From positions 1-21,139 of IMG/VR virus record IMGVR_UViG_3300005608_000027: a DNA stretch of 21,139 nt, one strand, 5' to 3'. Numbering within the stretch: the first letter of the stretch is position 1; every line of letters starts with the position of its first letter. The position numbers were made by a program, and so were the translations under genes. A model generated the notes under the pieces. That model did no database searches, was not told the DNA's origin, and worked only from the letters and a program-made list of their open reading frames with translations. Origin of the DNA: a virus. Below are positions 15,063 to 21,139 of this stretch, piece after piece.

Positions 15063-15622
15063 AATTTGTTGCCAGACATATCAGTTATATTGTAGATAGT
15101 ATACTTGAAAGTTGCCTCTGCTGTAAAGTACGCAACATCTTCACTTGTTGCATCAAAGTTAAGTGTAGATAGTTCTACAGGGAACATATCTTTGAAGGTA
15201 ATTTTAAAATTTGGATTTTGACTACTTGTCAAAATCTGTAAGGTAGCATCAGAAAATAAATTAAGTTCTGAATTGTTAGGTTGAAGAAAATTTTCAACAC
15301 CACCTTGCCAATCATATATTTCTTGTAAACTCTCTGGATATCCCAATCCTCTAATCCAATTATAAATCTCAAGATAGTTTTCTAGATTTTCATCAACAAG
15401 AAATCTAAAATTAAAATCTTCAAATTCAACCTTGTCACCAGGACGATCAATATCTTTTAGGTAGGTTGGTTGAATGGCAGTTCCCATTGAAATTGCAGGT
15501 AAGTTCGCAGAGTTACCAAAGAAAGAAACTTTGGGTGCTCTATTCAACAAGAACTTAAAACCAGTAGGAGATAAGAAATTTCTATTACTTATCTGATTCT
15601 CAAAAGGATTGCCGTAAGACAT
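15059..15622 (-). CDS. Virion protein with tail-tube-like fold (187 aa; gp19/gp54/gp3 type)
   Basis: The segment SANLPAISMGTAI, then RPGDKVEFEDFNFRFLVDEN and YLEIYNWIRGL follows the pattern of contractile-tail tube proteins (LPG strand, P-G-D-K-x-x-F-x-D, F-x-V-D-E, W-I). T4 gp19 shows similar order. In other cyanophages, as I recall, the gene after gp23 is named as gp3 (tail completion); I cannot decide between a tube, tube-initiator or terminator role. A TCTAAATA late-like box lies 12 nt before the ATG. Its stop overlaps the uvsY start, so a structural gene is coupled to a recombination gene. Confidence 0.65.
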   Translation of the reverse strand: MSYGNPFENQISNRNFLSPTGFKFLLNRAPKVSFFGNSANLPAISMGTAIQPTYLKDIDRPGDKVEFEDFNFRFLVDENLENYLEIYNWIRGLGYPESLQEIYDWQGGVENFLQPNNSELNLFSDATLQILTSSQNPNFKITFKDMFPVELSTLNFDATSEDVAYFTAEATFKYTIYNITDMSGNKL

Positions 15623-15633
15623 CGTTTTCTAAG

Positions 15634-15641
15634 TATTTAGA
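15634..15641 (-). promoter_or_regulatory. Late-promoter-like TCTAAATA close to start codon
   Basis: Seven of eight matches to TATAAATA on the minus strand, next to the T-tract of the gp23 terminator. T4-type spacing would put the transcript start near 15628, leaving a leader of about 6 nt before the ATG at 15622. No ribosome site is visible. Confidence 0.4.
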
Positions 15642-15671
15642 TAAAAAAAGGGGAACCTTGCGGTTCCCCTT
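15642..15671 (-). terminator. Strong rho-independent terminator after gp23
   Basis: Minus strand: AAGGGGAACC, tetraloop GCAA, GGTTCCCCTT (perfect 10-bp stem, arms at 15662-15671 and 15648-15657), then a run of T. A second hairpin lies upstream at 15676-15694. Confidence 0.92.
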
Positions 15672-15675
15672 GCAC

Positions 15676-15694
15676 TTCCTTCACACGTAAGGAA
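15676..15694 (-). other. Extra stem-loop in the gp23 3' untranslated region
   Basis: TTCCTT and AAGGAA arms of 6 bp flank a 7-nt loop, between the gp23 stop and the terminator. It could protect the abundant capsid mRNA from 3' exonucleases; this is inference. Confidence 0.45.
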
Positions 15695-15700
15695 ATTATA

Positions 15701-17089
15701 TCACATAAGGTTCTTAACAGCAACACGTCTGTAGTAACGGTTGGCGTTAATGTGAAGAGCGCCGAGTCCAGCGTCAGTTCCTTCTGCAAATGGGTTGGCA
15801 ACCATACCGTAACGAGTCTTGAAGCCAATCTTGGGTTGGAAGGTGTCCTGTCCAACGGCACGAACCATTTGAAGGGGAACGTAGGGGCAGTAGAACAGTC
15901 CAGCGTCATAAGGAGAAGTACCCTTATAACCGACAACATAATACTGGTTACCGGGAGTTCCGTTACTTGAAGTCAGGTTAGCAGCATAAGGATCGATGTA
16001 TACACGATACTTACCTTGCAGAACACCAGCGAAGGTGTTACCTGCGTCATCGACGTTCAGGTTAGCGTTCAGAGCAGGGGTGTAGTCAAGTACACCAGCC
16101 ATGGTGAGAGCAGAAGCAACGTCAGCGGAGCAAAGGATAGTGTTGCCCTTTCCTCTACGAGTTCTTTGTGCAATCGCGTTGGCGTCTCTTTCGATCTGGA
16201 ACAGCAGTCCCTTGAACTTCTCAACACTCCAGCGTCCGTTGGAGTCGATGTCAAGATCGAACTCACCAGCGGTAGCGGTGTTCTGAACAGCACCTTGCTC
16301 AGCAACCTTGTAGATAGTACGGATAACTTCGCGGTTGATCTCAGCCAGAATCTCAGTGGAGAGAATGTTGGCGAGTTCAGCCTCGGCGTTTAAACCGTGG
16401 ATTGCTTTCAGATCCTGTGCCAGTTCCAGGGAATACTCAGCCTTGAGGGCGCGTGACTTAGCAGTTACGGTAACCTTCTCAATGCTGAATGCCATCTCAT
16501 TGAAGGCATTTCCTGTTGTACCATCGCCGAGTGCTTCAGACTCAGCAGTTGTCATGCCTTGTCCAGCGTTATAACCGATGGAAGAGGCAGAACCAACAGG
16601 GTTCAGAACAGAAGGATTAGTACCACCCTGTGAAGTAGTACCCATACCAGCGTTGGCATCGGAGAAACCACCAGTGAGGTTACGTCCGAAGTTCTGTCCG
16701 GAGAATGCAGAATCAGGTTCGTTGTAGAACGCTTCGGTTCCAGACTGATTCTGATAACGTGAACGCATCGCGAAGATGAGTCCAGTGGGGCCGCTCATGG
16801 GTTGAACACCAGCCAGATCATAAGCGATCAGGTTAGGCATGGAGCGTCTGATCAGGGAGATCAGTACGGGATCGAAGTTATCGATGCTTGATCCAGTTGA
16901 GTTGGTAGGAGCAGCTTCGTTAAGAAGTGATCCACCGTTCTCGAAGGAGGAAGTCTCCTTGAGGAATTTTTCTTGGTTTTCGAGCAGGACGGCGGTTACA
17001 GCCTTTCTATGAGGATCCTTGATGGAATCGAGTCCATCATACTCAAGAAGTGGTGCCCACTTTTCCTGCAACTGTTCGGAATGGAACAT
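15701..17089 (-). CDS. 23: Major capsid protein gp23
   Basis: A 462-aa T4-type capsid protein (T4 gp23 is 521 aa). Recognisable segments include RRSMPNLIAYDLAGVQPMSG, PTGLIFAMRSRY, EMAFSIEKVTVTAKSRALKA and EYSLELAQDLKAIHGLNAE, all hallmarks of gp23. LNE followed by A (E58/A59) fits the gp21 cleavage rule (L/I-x-E, then A/G), so a 58-residue propeptide is likely removed during head maturation; T4 cuts at E65. The vertex paralogue gp24 is not present downstream. GC content is visibly higher than in neighbouring genes, in keeping with high expression. A terminator with two hairpins follows. Confidence 0.97.
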   Translation of the reverse strand: MFHSEQLQEKWAPLLEYDGLDSIKDPHRKAVTAVLLENQEKFLKETSSFENGGSLLNEAAPTNSTGSSIDNFDPVLISLIRRSMPNLIAYDLAGVQPMSGPTGLIFAMRSRYQNQSGTEAFYNEPDSAFSGQNFGRNLTGGFSDANAGMGTTSQGGTNPSVLNPVGSASSIGYNAGQGMTTAESEALGDGTTGNAFNEMAFSIEKVTVTAKSRALKAEYSLELAQDLKAIHGLNAEAELANILSTEILAEINREVIRTIYKVAEQGAVQNTATAGEFDLDIDSNGRWSVEKFKGLLFQIERDANAIAQRTRRGKGNTILCSADVASALTMAGVLDYTPALNANLNVDDAGNTFAGVLQGKYRVYIDPYAANLTSSNGTPGNQYYVVGYKGTSPYDAGLFYCPYVPLQMVRAVGQDTFQPKIGFKTRYGMVANPFAEGTDAGLGALHINANRYYRRVAVKNLM

Positions 17090-17132
17090 TGCGGTTTACC
17101 TATTAAAAGTTTAGTGTTTGTTTATGTTAAAT

Positions 17133-18269
17133 TCAGGATTTGCTAAAAGTTCCCAGGGATCTGAGATAAGCACTCATTTTATCAGAATACTGCTGATGGT
17201 TATGAGTTTCACCTTCAGACAGGGTTTCGGTTTTAGCAACGGGAGCGGACTTAGGGAAATATGATTCCTTAAGTGTCTCCAGTTTTTCACGATAAGATTT
17301 TTCACTTTCAAACTCTACACTTTCGGAAAGTGAGGCGAGCTTCTCCTTCTGAGTAGACGCAAGTCCTTCAGAAATTTCATCGAGGATACCTTCTGCAACA
17401 GACTCATTGAGTCTGGAGTTCAGGGAGATATTCTTTTCGATTTGCTCGTTGAGTTTTGTCTCCATATCATCAAGTTTTTCTACCATGCTCTCAAGCACAT
17501 CATACTTCTCTTCAGGGATAGTTACATAATGTTCTTCAAAAAGGCCCTTCATTCCGGAGAGGAATGATTCAGTCATTTCAGTCTTGAGTCCTGCTTCGAT
17601 AGCGAGTGCATTTTCTGCAACCCACTCATCGGCAACGTACTCAAGATAAGAATCAACACGCTCAGCGAGTGATTTCTTTGCTGCCTCAACTTCTTCGGCG
17701 AGCTTGGCAGCATATGCTTCTTCCAGTTCTACTTTAATTGTAGAAACTTTGGAATTGATAGCGGCTTCAAAGATTGTCTTTGCTTTTTCTTTGAAGTCTT
17801 CGGAGAGTTCTTCGCCACCGAGAAGAGCATTAACGTCTTCTTCAACGTTATACTCAGCAACTACCTCTTCTTCGGCAGTTTCTTGTTCAGCAACGACTTC
17901 TTCAGTAGTAGTTTCTTCTTCAGCAACTACTTCATCAACAACTTCGTCAGTGGTTTCTTCTTCGATCACTGGTTCCTCTACTTCAACTTCTTCAGCAGGT
18001 GCAGCCATTGCTGGTTTTGCCTTAGCATTTACAACATCCTTAACTTGCTTAAGAGTTGCACCAGGTGTCTTTAGCTTTGCTGAATCATCATCAGTCTTAT
18101 AGTTCTCGGGAGTTGGCCCACCGAGATCCTCATAAGAGGCAGTTTGTCCGGGGGTTGTTCCAGACATAGAGGGCATAGGATCGCCAGGTTTGGCGTTAGC
18201 GTTAGCAGCAGTTTTAGACTGCTGTACATTGCCTACTTCCATTTCTTGTAAATTTTGTCCACTAGACAT
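17133..18269 (-). CDS. 22: Prohead core scaffolding protein gp22
   Basis: A 378-aa protein (T4 gp22 is 269 aa) placed between gp21 and gp23 as in T4. The first 90 residues are low-complexity polar, 93-146 are an acidic repeat of E, V and T (EVEVEEPVIEEETTDEVV and similar), and the remainder is a long charged helix or coiled coil ending in HNHQQYSDKM and a short tail. Possible gp21 cut sites such as LSE/G (E352/G353) occur, fitting the breakdown of scaffold during maturation. A late promoter at 18308-18315 and a GGAG ribosome site precede the ATG. The extra acidic repeat explains its greater length. Confidence 0.9.
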   Translation of the reverse strand: MSSGQNLQEMEVGNVQQSKTAANANAKPGDPMPSMSGTTPGQTASYEDLGGPTPENYKTDDDSAKLKTPGATLKQVKDVVNAKAKPAMAAPAEEVEVEEPVIEEETTDEVVDEVVAEEETTTEEVVAEQETAEEEVVAEYNVEEDVNALLGGEELSEDFKEKAKTIFEAAINSKVSTIKVELEEAYAAKLAEEVEAAKKSLAERVDSYLEYVADEWVAENALAIEAGLKTEMTESFLSGMKGLFEEHYVTIPEEKYDVLESMVEKLDDMETKLNEQIEKNISLNSRLNESVAEGILDEISEGLASTQKEKLASLSESVEFESEKSYREKLETLKESYFPKSAPVAKTETLSEGETHNHQQYSDKMSAYLRSLGTFSKS

Positions 18270-18307
18270 TTGAACAGCTCCGTATCCGTTTTTAAAAATA
18301 CTATATT

Positions 18308-18315
18308 TATTTATA
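18308..18315 (-). promoter_or_regulatory. T4-type late promoter TATAAATA upstream of gp22
   Basis: Exact match to the gp55-dependent late consensus on the minus strand, 38 nt before the gp22 ATG. It should drive gp22 and gp23 at high level. Confidence 0.8.
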
Positions 18316-18338
18316 AATTAGAAAACTTTATCAATAAA

Positions 18339-18989
18339 TCAGAGATTGTTGAGAAAGTCTTGGAAAAGATCTAATTTCTTTTCATCTAATTGCTTTTGGG
18401 TAGCAAGCGTGTTAATCTGCTTATATGTTTTTTCAGCATATCTTTCACGGAGGATTCCTCCTTCCCATACCCAATCTTTTCCTTCCATAATTCCTTCAAC
18501 AAATGCATCAGGAGCAGAAGGATCAGCAACAATATCAGCAGCAGTTGCTAACATGAAATCATCACCAACGATATTAGTTCCCTCTTTTGTCATTTTAAGA
18601 GAACCAATACCTCTAGAAGAAACACCCAGTTTTACTCCTTCATCAATTAGTGAAGAAGCGATCTTACCCATGGGTGTTCCCAGGATTTTTGCTTTACCTA
18701 TAAAGTTAGAACCCGATTCTCTCAGAGAAACAATTTTGTGAGATACACGATCTAAGTTGACGGTAGGGCCGTCAGGATGTCCAAGTTCGCCAAGTGCTCT
18801 GCCTGCCTGAACATGATTTTCGTTGTATCTCCCAACTTCACGGCGAAGTGTTTCCATTGGATACATTCTACCATTACGGTTTTTAATGTTTCCTTGGAGG
18901 AATACACCCTCGATGTAAAGTTGTTTCTTACCGCCTTTTGATTCAACAATGAATTCGACGGATTCGATTTCTTCTCTGATGAGTTTCAT
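18339..18989 (-). CDS. 21: Prohead protease gp21
   Basis: A 216-aa protein (T4 gp21 is 212 aa) with the conserved blocks NRNGRMYP (37-44), GELGHPDGP with candidate catalytic His71, LGVSSRGIG with candidate catalytic Ser124, and LATAADIVADPSAPDAFVEG (148-167). It is the maturation protease that cuts core proteins and gp23 after L/I-x-E. The ATG lies 4 nt after the preceding stop, with AGG in the overlapping upstream sequence. It is followed by a 69-nt gap holding the gp22 late promoter. Confidence 0.95.
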   Translation of the reverse strand: MKLIREEIESVEFIVESKGGKKQLYIEGVFLQGNIKNRNGRMYPMETLRREVGRYNENHVQAGRALGELGHPDGPTVNLDRVSHKIVSLRESGSNFIGKAKILGTPMGKIASSLIDEGVKLGVSSRGIGSLKMTKEGTNIVGDDFMLATAADIVADPSAPDAFVEGIMEGKDWVWEGGILRERYAEKTYKQINTLATQKQLDEKKLDLFQDFLNNL

Positions 18990-18993
18990 GTTT

Positions 18994-19263
18994 TTAACCT
19001 GTAAATCCTACTCTTGTCCCAAGAACACCTGCATCGGCAGCAAAAATTACGTAACTAGCTCGTTTTTCAACGTATTCAACAGTGCCTGCTGGCATAGTCA
19101 TTGAACCAATACCAATACCACTTTGCGTTTCAAGAACAGTAACTTTATGAGCAGCACCAGTGGTATTAACAAGTCTAACTACAGTTGCACCACCAAAACT
19201 AGTGGCAGCTCCTGCAGTTATTGGACAAGCAATTTCAGCTCCAACTAGTAATGAACGAGCCAT
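18994..19263 (-). CDS. Small beta-rich virion-region protein (89 aa)
   Basis: The product begins MARSLLVGAEIACPITAGAA, then alternates short beta strands (GATVVRLVNTTGAAHKVTVL, VEYVEKRASYVIFAA) with glycine- and alanine-rich turns. No family is recognised. It is small, non-acidic and beta-rich, placed among head genes where T4 has gene 68, but I see no sequence likeness to gp68. A capsid-surface or decoration protein is a reasonable guess. It starts one base after the gp67-like stop and ends 4 nt before gp21. Confidence 0.75.
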   Translation of the reverse strand: MARSLLVGAEIACPITAGAATSFGGATVVRLVNTTGAAHKVTVLETQSGIGIGSMTMPAGTVEYVEKRASYVIFAADAGVLGTRVGFTG

Positions 19264-19264
19264 T

Positions 19265-19489
19265 TCAGACAGTCTCCTCTTCTGGTTCTTCTTCAGTTTC
19301 TAATTCGTCGGTGACTTCAAGAGTTTCCTCTCCATCTTCGACATCATTTCCATCAAATAAACTATTTGCCACTAAGGGGCGAGCAGCATCAACCCTCTCA
19401 GCAGCTTTTCCAAACAAAATATCCTTGATTCTATCGCTAATTTGCGAAGGAGAATCATCGGATACTATCATATCCATAAGTTCATCCAT
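19265..19489 (-). CDS. 67: gp67-like prohead core protein (74 aa)
   Basis: The N-terminal part MDELMDMIVSDDSPSQISDR, followed by IKDILFGKAAERVDAARPLV, is a helical head, and the C-terminal 25 residues are almost all E, D and T. T4 gp67 (80 aa) has the same design, a short helical start with a strongly acidic tail, and sits at the same position between gp20 and gp21. gp67 is an internal core protein processed by gp21. A TATAAATA late promoter lies 28 nt upstream. Confidence 0.7.
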   Translation of the reverse strand: MDELMDMIVSDDSPSQISDRIKDILFGKAAERVDAARPLVANSLFDGNDVEDGEETLEVTDELETEEEPEEETV

Positions 19490-19515
19490 GTTTTGTAGTC
19501 AAAATTTACTATAAT

Positions 19516-19677
19516 TTATTTATACCTACTTGTTGCTCTCAGAAAAAATGGGTGAATATTTTTATATGGATATAGATGTGGATGTTTATTTTGCAAATTT
19601 AAATCATTTAAATGAGGATGTTTCCATTGATTTTCGATCATATATTTTATAATACATTTTTTTAAATCTGTATCCAT
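19516..19677 (-). CDS. Doubtful small ORF (53 aa) after gp20
   Basis: An ATG at 19675-19677, 8 nt after the gp20 stop, opens a 53-codon frame starting MDTDLKKCIIKYMIENQWKH and containing two KHPHL repeats, ending in TAA within the late promoter box. GGAG and GCGGA precede it. A plus-strand frame of 34 codons (19548-19652) reads equally well in the same DNA, so one or both may be chance. The region is very A+T rich. Kept as a possible gene because it fills the 195-nt gap with coupling-like spacing. Confidence 0.4.
   Translation of the reverse strand: MDTDLKKCIIKYMIENQWKHPHLNDLNLQNKHPHLYPYKNIHPFFLRATSRYK
19517..19524 (-). promoter_or_regulatory. T4-type late promoter TATAAATA upstream of the gp67-like gene
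   Basis: Exact late consensus on the minus strand, 28 nt before the ATG at 19489; the predicted leader is about 22 nt. The stop codon of the doubtful 53-aa ORF lies inside this box. It should drive the 67-like, 89-aa and gp21 genes. Confidence 0.8.
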
Positions 19678-19684
19678 TCCGCTT

Positions 19685-21139
19685 CTATATTTCTCCACCC
19701 TTGGGTAATTCTGGTGCTTCAGTAGAAGAACCATCAACTTCTGGTTCCATAACTGGTTGTCCTAAATCATTACCACCAACTGCTCCTGGAATTGGTTGTC
19801 CAGTTTGAGGATCGATTTGCATTTCTGCAGGATCAGGAATAATACCTGCTTTGATTTCTTTTTTAATAAGTTTATCTTGTTCGATAATTTCTTCATCAGT
19901 TTGACGAAGAACTTTTCTTCTAATGTAATCTTGAGAGTAATACTTACCAACATATGCTTCTGCAGTTTGAACCAAAGTAAGTCTTTCGTTCATCAATTCT
20001 GCCTCTTTTAGTTCAGCAAAATGATTATCATAAAGGAAATCATATTGAATATGCTCACTCATCATCTCCCAGTCTTCGGGAGTAATAACATTCTTAAGAA
20101 GAAGTTGAGTCTTCAGCATATCATTGAACATTCCTGAGAATCTCTTTCTCAGTCTTCCGACAAATTTACTGAATTTAACTTCATCTCTTAAGATTTCAGA
20201 AGATCTCCCCAGGTTAAACCCGCCATCTCCTTCAATTCTGGAGATAGGAACATTAAGTGACTTGTACAGTTTCTTTTTAAAATATTCAATATCAGTGATT
20301 TCGCCCAGGTTTTGTCCGCCAGGCAAAGTGGAGATTTCGGTGCCTCTTCCGCCCTCACGCCTGGGAAGCCAGAAATCTTCAAGCATTGACATGAATTTTT
20401 TGTCATCACGAATCTCACCTGTTTGTGCATTGTATACAAGTTTGTTGCGATATCTGTTCATTACATCACGCAGATATTGTTCTGCCTTTACTTTTGGAAG
20501 ATTACCAACATCAATATAGAAAATTCTACGCTCTGGTGCTCTTGATAATCTGTAAATAACAAGACTATCTTCAATCATTCTAAGTTGATTAAGAGACTTG
20601 ATTGCTTTATGAAGATAAGAAAGAGTTGATCCTTTGTTACGATCTACAAGTCCGGATGAACAATATGTGATTGAATCTTTAGAAAATTTTACTCCAGATT
20701 GTCCGCCTTGTGCGGATCCAGGACTTGCACTAGGATATGTGCTCTTTGGATTATAAACGAAATACTCTTCAATCTCTGGAAATTCATATTCCATTGGATT
20801 GTCAGATGCTTTACCAATATTCGCTAAACGAATATTATTGCTATCTTTTTTCTTTTGTTGACGCACATAACGCATTTTCATTGCGTCAATATAGCGTAAT
20901 TCTTGAATACCCTCATGAGGGTTCTTCATATCAATTACTTTATGGTAGTAAAGTCGTCCGTCAATATACCAATTTCTGTAGATTTCGTGTGCTTTTTTGT
21001 CAAAATCTAATAATCCAAGGATATATTTAAATTCTTCTCTAATCTTTCTTTTAATACCATCGCTGGCATTTAGGTTAGAAAGTTCAATTTCAACGGGCGA
21101 GTCATTCGTATCAGCAACAATTGCCTCATTCACAACATC
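19685..21139 (-). CDS. 20: Portal vertex protein gp20, N-terminus outside window
   Basis: The frame is open from the window edge (484 codons visible; T4 gp20 is 524 aa). Segments YIDAMKMRYVRQQKK, LSYLHKAIKSLNQLRMIEDS, LVIYRLSRAPERRIFYIDVG, NLPKVKAEQYLRDVMNRYRN, EDFWLPRREGGRGTEISTLP and GGQNLGEITDIEYFKKKLYK are the classic conserved gp20 core used for cyanophage diversity surveys. The dodecameric portal forms the DNA entry vertex and nucleates head assembly. An apparent GTG near 21133 is not the true start: the frame continues upstream. The C-terminus is proline- and glycine-rich. Confidence 0.96.
   Translation of the reverse strand, partial: DVVNEAIVADTNDSPVEIELSNLNASDGIKRKIREEFKYILGLLDFDKKAHEIYRNWYIDGRLYYHKVIDMKNPHEGIQELRYIDAMKMRYVRQQKKKDSNNIRLANIGKASDNPMEYEFPEIEEYFVYNPKSTYPSASPGSAQGGQSGVKFSKDSITYCSSGLVDRNKGSTLSYLHKAIKSLNQLRMIEDSLVIYRLSRAPERRIFYIDVGNLPKVKAEQYLRDVMNRYRNKLVYNAQTGEIRDDKKFMSMLEDFWLPRREGGRGTEISTLPGGQNLGEITDIEYFKKKLYKSLNVPISRIEGDGGFNLGRSSEILRDEVKFSKFVGRLRKRFSGMFNDMLKTQLLLKNVITPEDWEMMSEHIQYDFLYDNHFAELKEAELMNERLTLVQTAEAYVGKYYSQDYIRRKVLRQTDEEIIEQDKLIKKEIKAGIIPDPAEMQIDPQTGQPIPGAVGGNDLGQPVMEPEVDGSSTEAPELPKGGEI

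Noticed and set aside
16016-16393. Plus-strand frames within gp23
   Set aside because: Antisense to the strongly conserved capsid gene.
17090-17132. Late promoter directly upstream of gp23
   Set aside because: The best match (CATAAACA) is two mismatches from TATAAATA, too weak to list; gp23 may be served by the gp22 promoter.
17704-18102. Plus-strand serine-rich 132-aa frame
   Set aside because: It is the antisense of the acidic E/V/T repeat of gp22, and low-complexity serine runs are what the reverse complement of GAA/GAG codons gives.
1-21139. tRNA genes, CRISPR arrays, insertion sequences, homing endonucleases
   Set aside because: Scanned by eye for cloverleaf arms, regular repeats, transposase and HNH/GIY-YIG motifs; none could be supported.

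Overview
This window is a piece of a T4-like cyanophage genome (marine Synechococcus/Prochlorococcus myovirus type). That assignment rests on T4-family proteins readable directly in the translations (portal gp20, gp21 protease, gp22 scaffold, gp23 capsid, UvsY, UvsW, gp55, gp47, gp46, gp45, gp44, start of gp62), on their order, and on cyanophage-typical accessory genes: a CobS-like MoxR ATPase, a CobT-like metallopeptidase/VWA protein, and a DUF3110-type protein otherwise known from cyanobacteria and plastids. A related marine T4-like phage of another host is not excluded. Nearly all genes lie on the minus strand, so the window reads right to left. The one convincing plus-strand gene is at 14086-14628.

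Right part (about 21139 to 15701), head morphogenesis: portal gp20 (cut by the window edge), a doubtful small ORF, an acidic gp67-like core protein, a small beta-rich protein, prohead protease gp21, scaffold gp22 and major capsid gp23. Exact T4-type late promoter boxes (TATAAATA) precede the gp67-like gene and gp22. A strong terminator with a tetraloop follows gp23.

Middle (15622 to 7456), recombination and late transcription: a tail-tube-fold virion protein, UvsY, a divergent pair (plus-strand 2OG-Fe(II) oxygenase and minus-strand 72-aa protein), UvsW helicase, an Sm-like small protein, and then, from a good sigma70-type promoter, gp55 (late sigma), a second 2OG oxygenase, gp47, the DUF3110 protein, gp46 and a 60-aa protein, ending at a hairpin terminator at 7401-7420.

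Left part (7368 to 1): the CobT-like protein and a 46-aa ORF form a short unit closed by a terminator at about 5117-5139. From there an AAA+ CobS-like ATPase, a DUF3310-like protein, the sliding clamp gp45, a small membrane protein, an unknown protein, clamp loader gp44, a 50-aa ORF, a DruA/DUF4338-like or Mom-like protein, and gp62 follow with overlapping or nearly touching ends.

The most unusual points are two genes wedged with overlapping start/stop codons between the two clamp-loader subunits (gp44 and gp62), one DruA/Mom-like; a HEXXH domain fused to a VWA domain next to a MoxR ATPase; two different 2OG oxygenases set among recombination and transcription genes; an open 35-codon stretch in frame right after the gp46 stop codon; and a palindrome at 11830-11840 that supplies -35 boxes in both directions.
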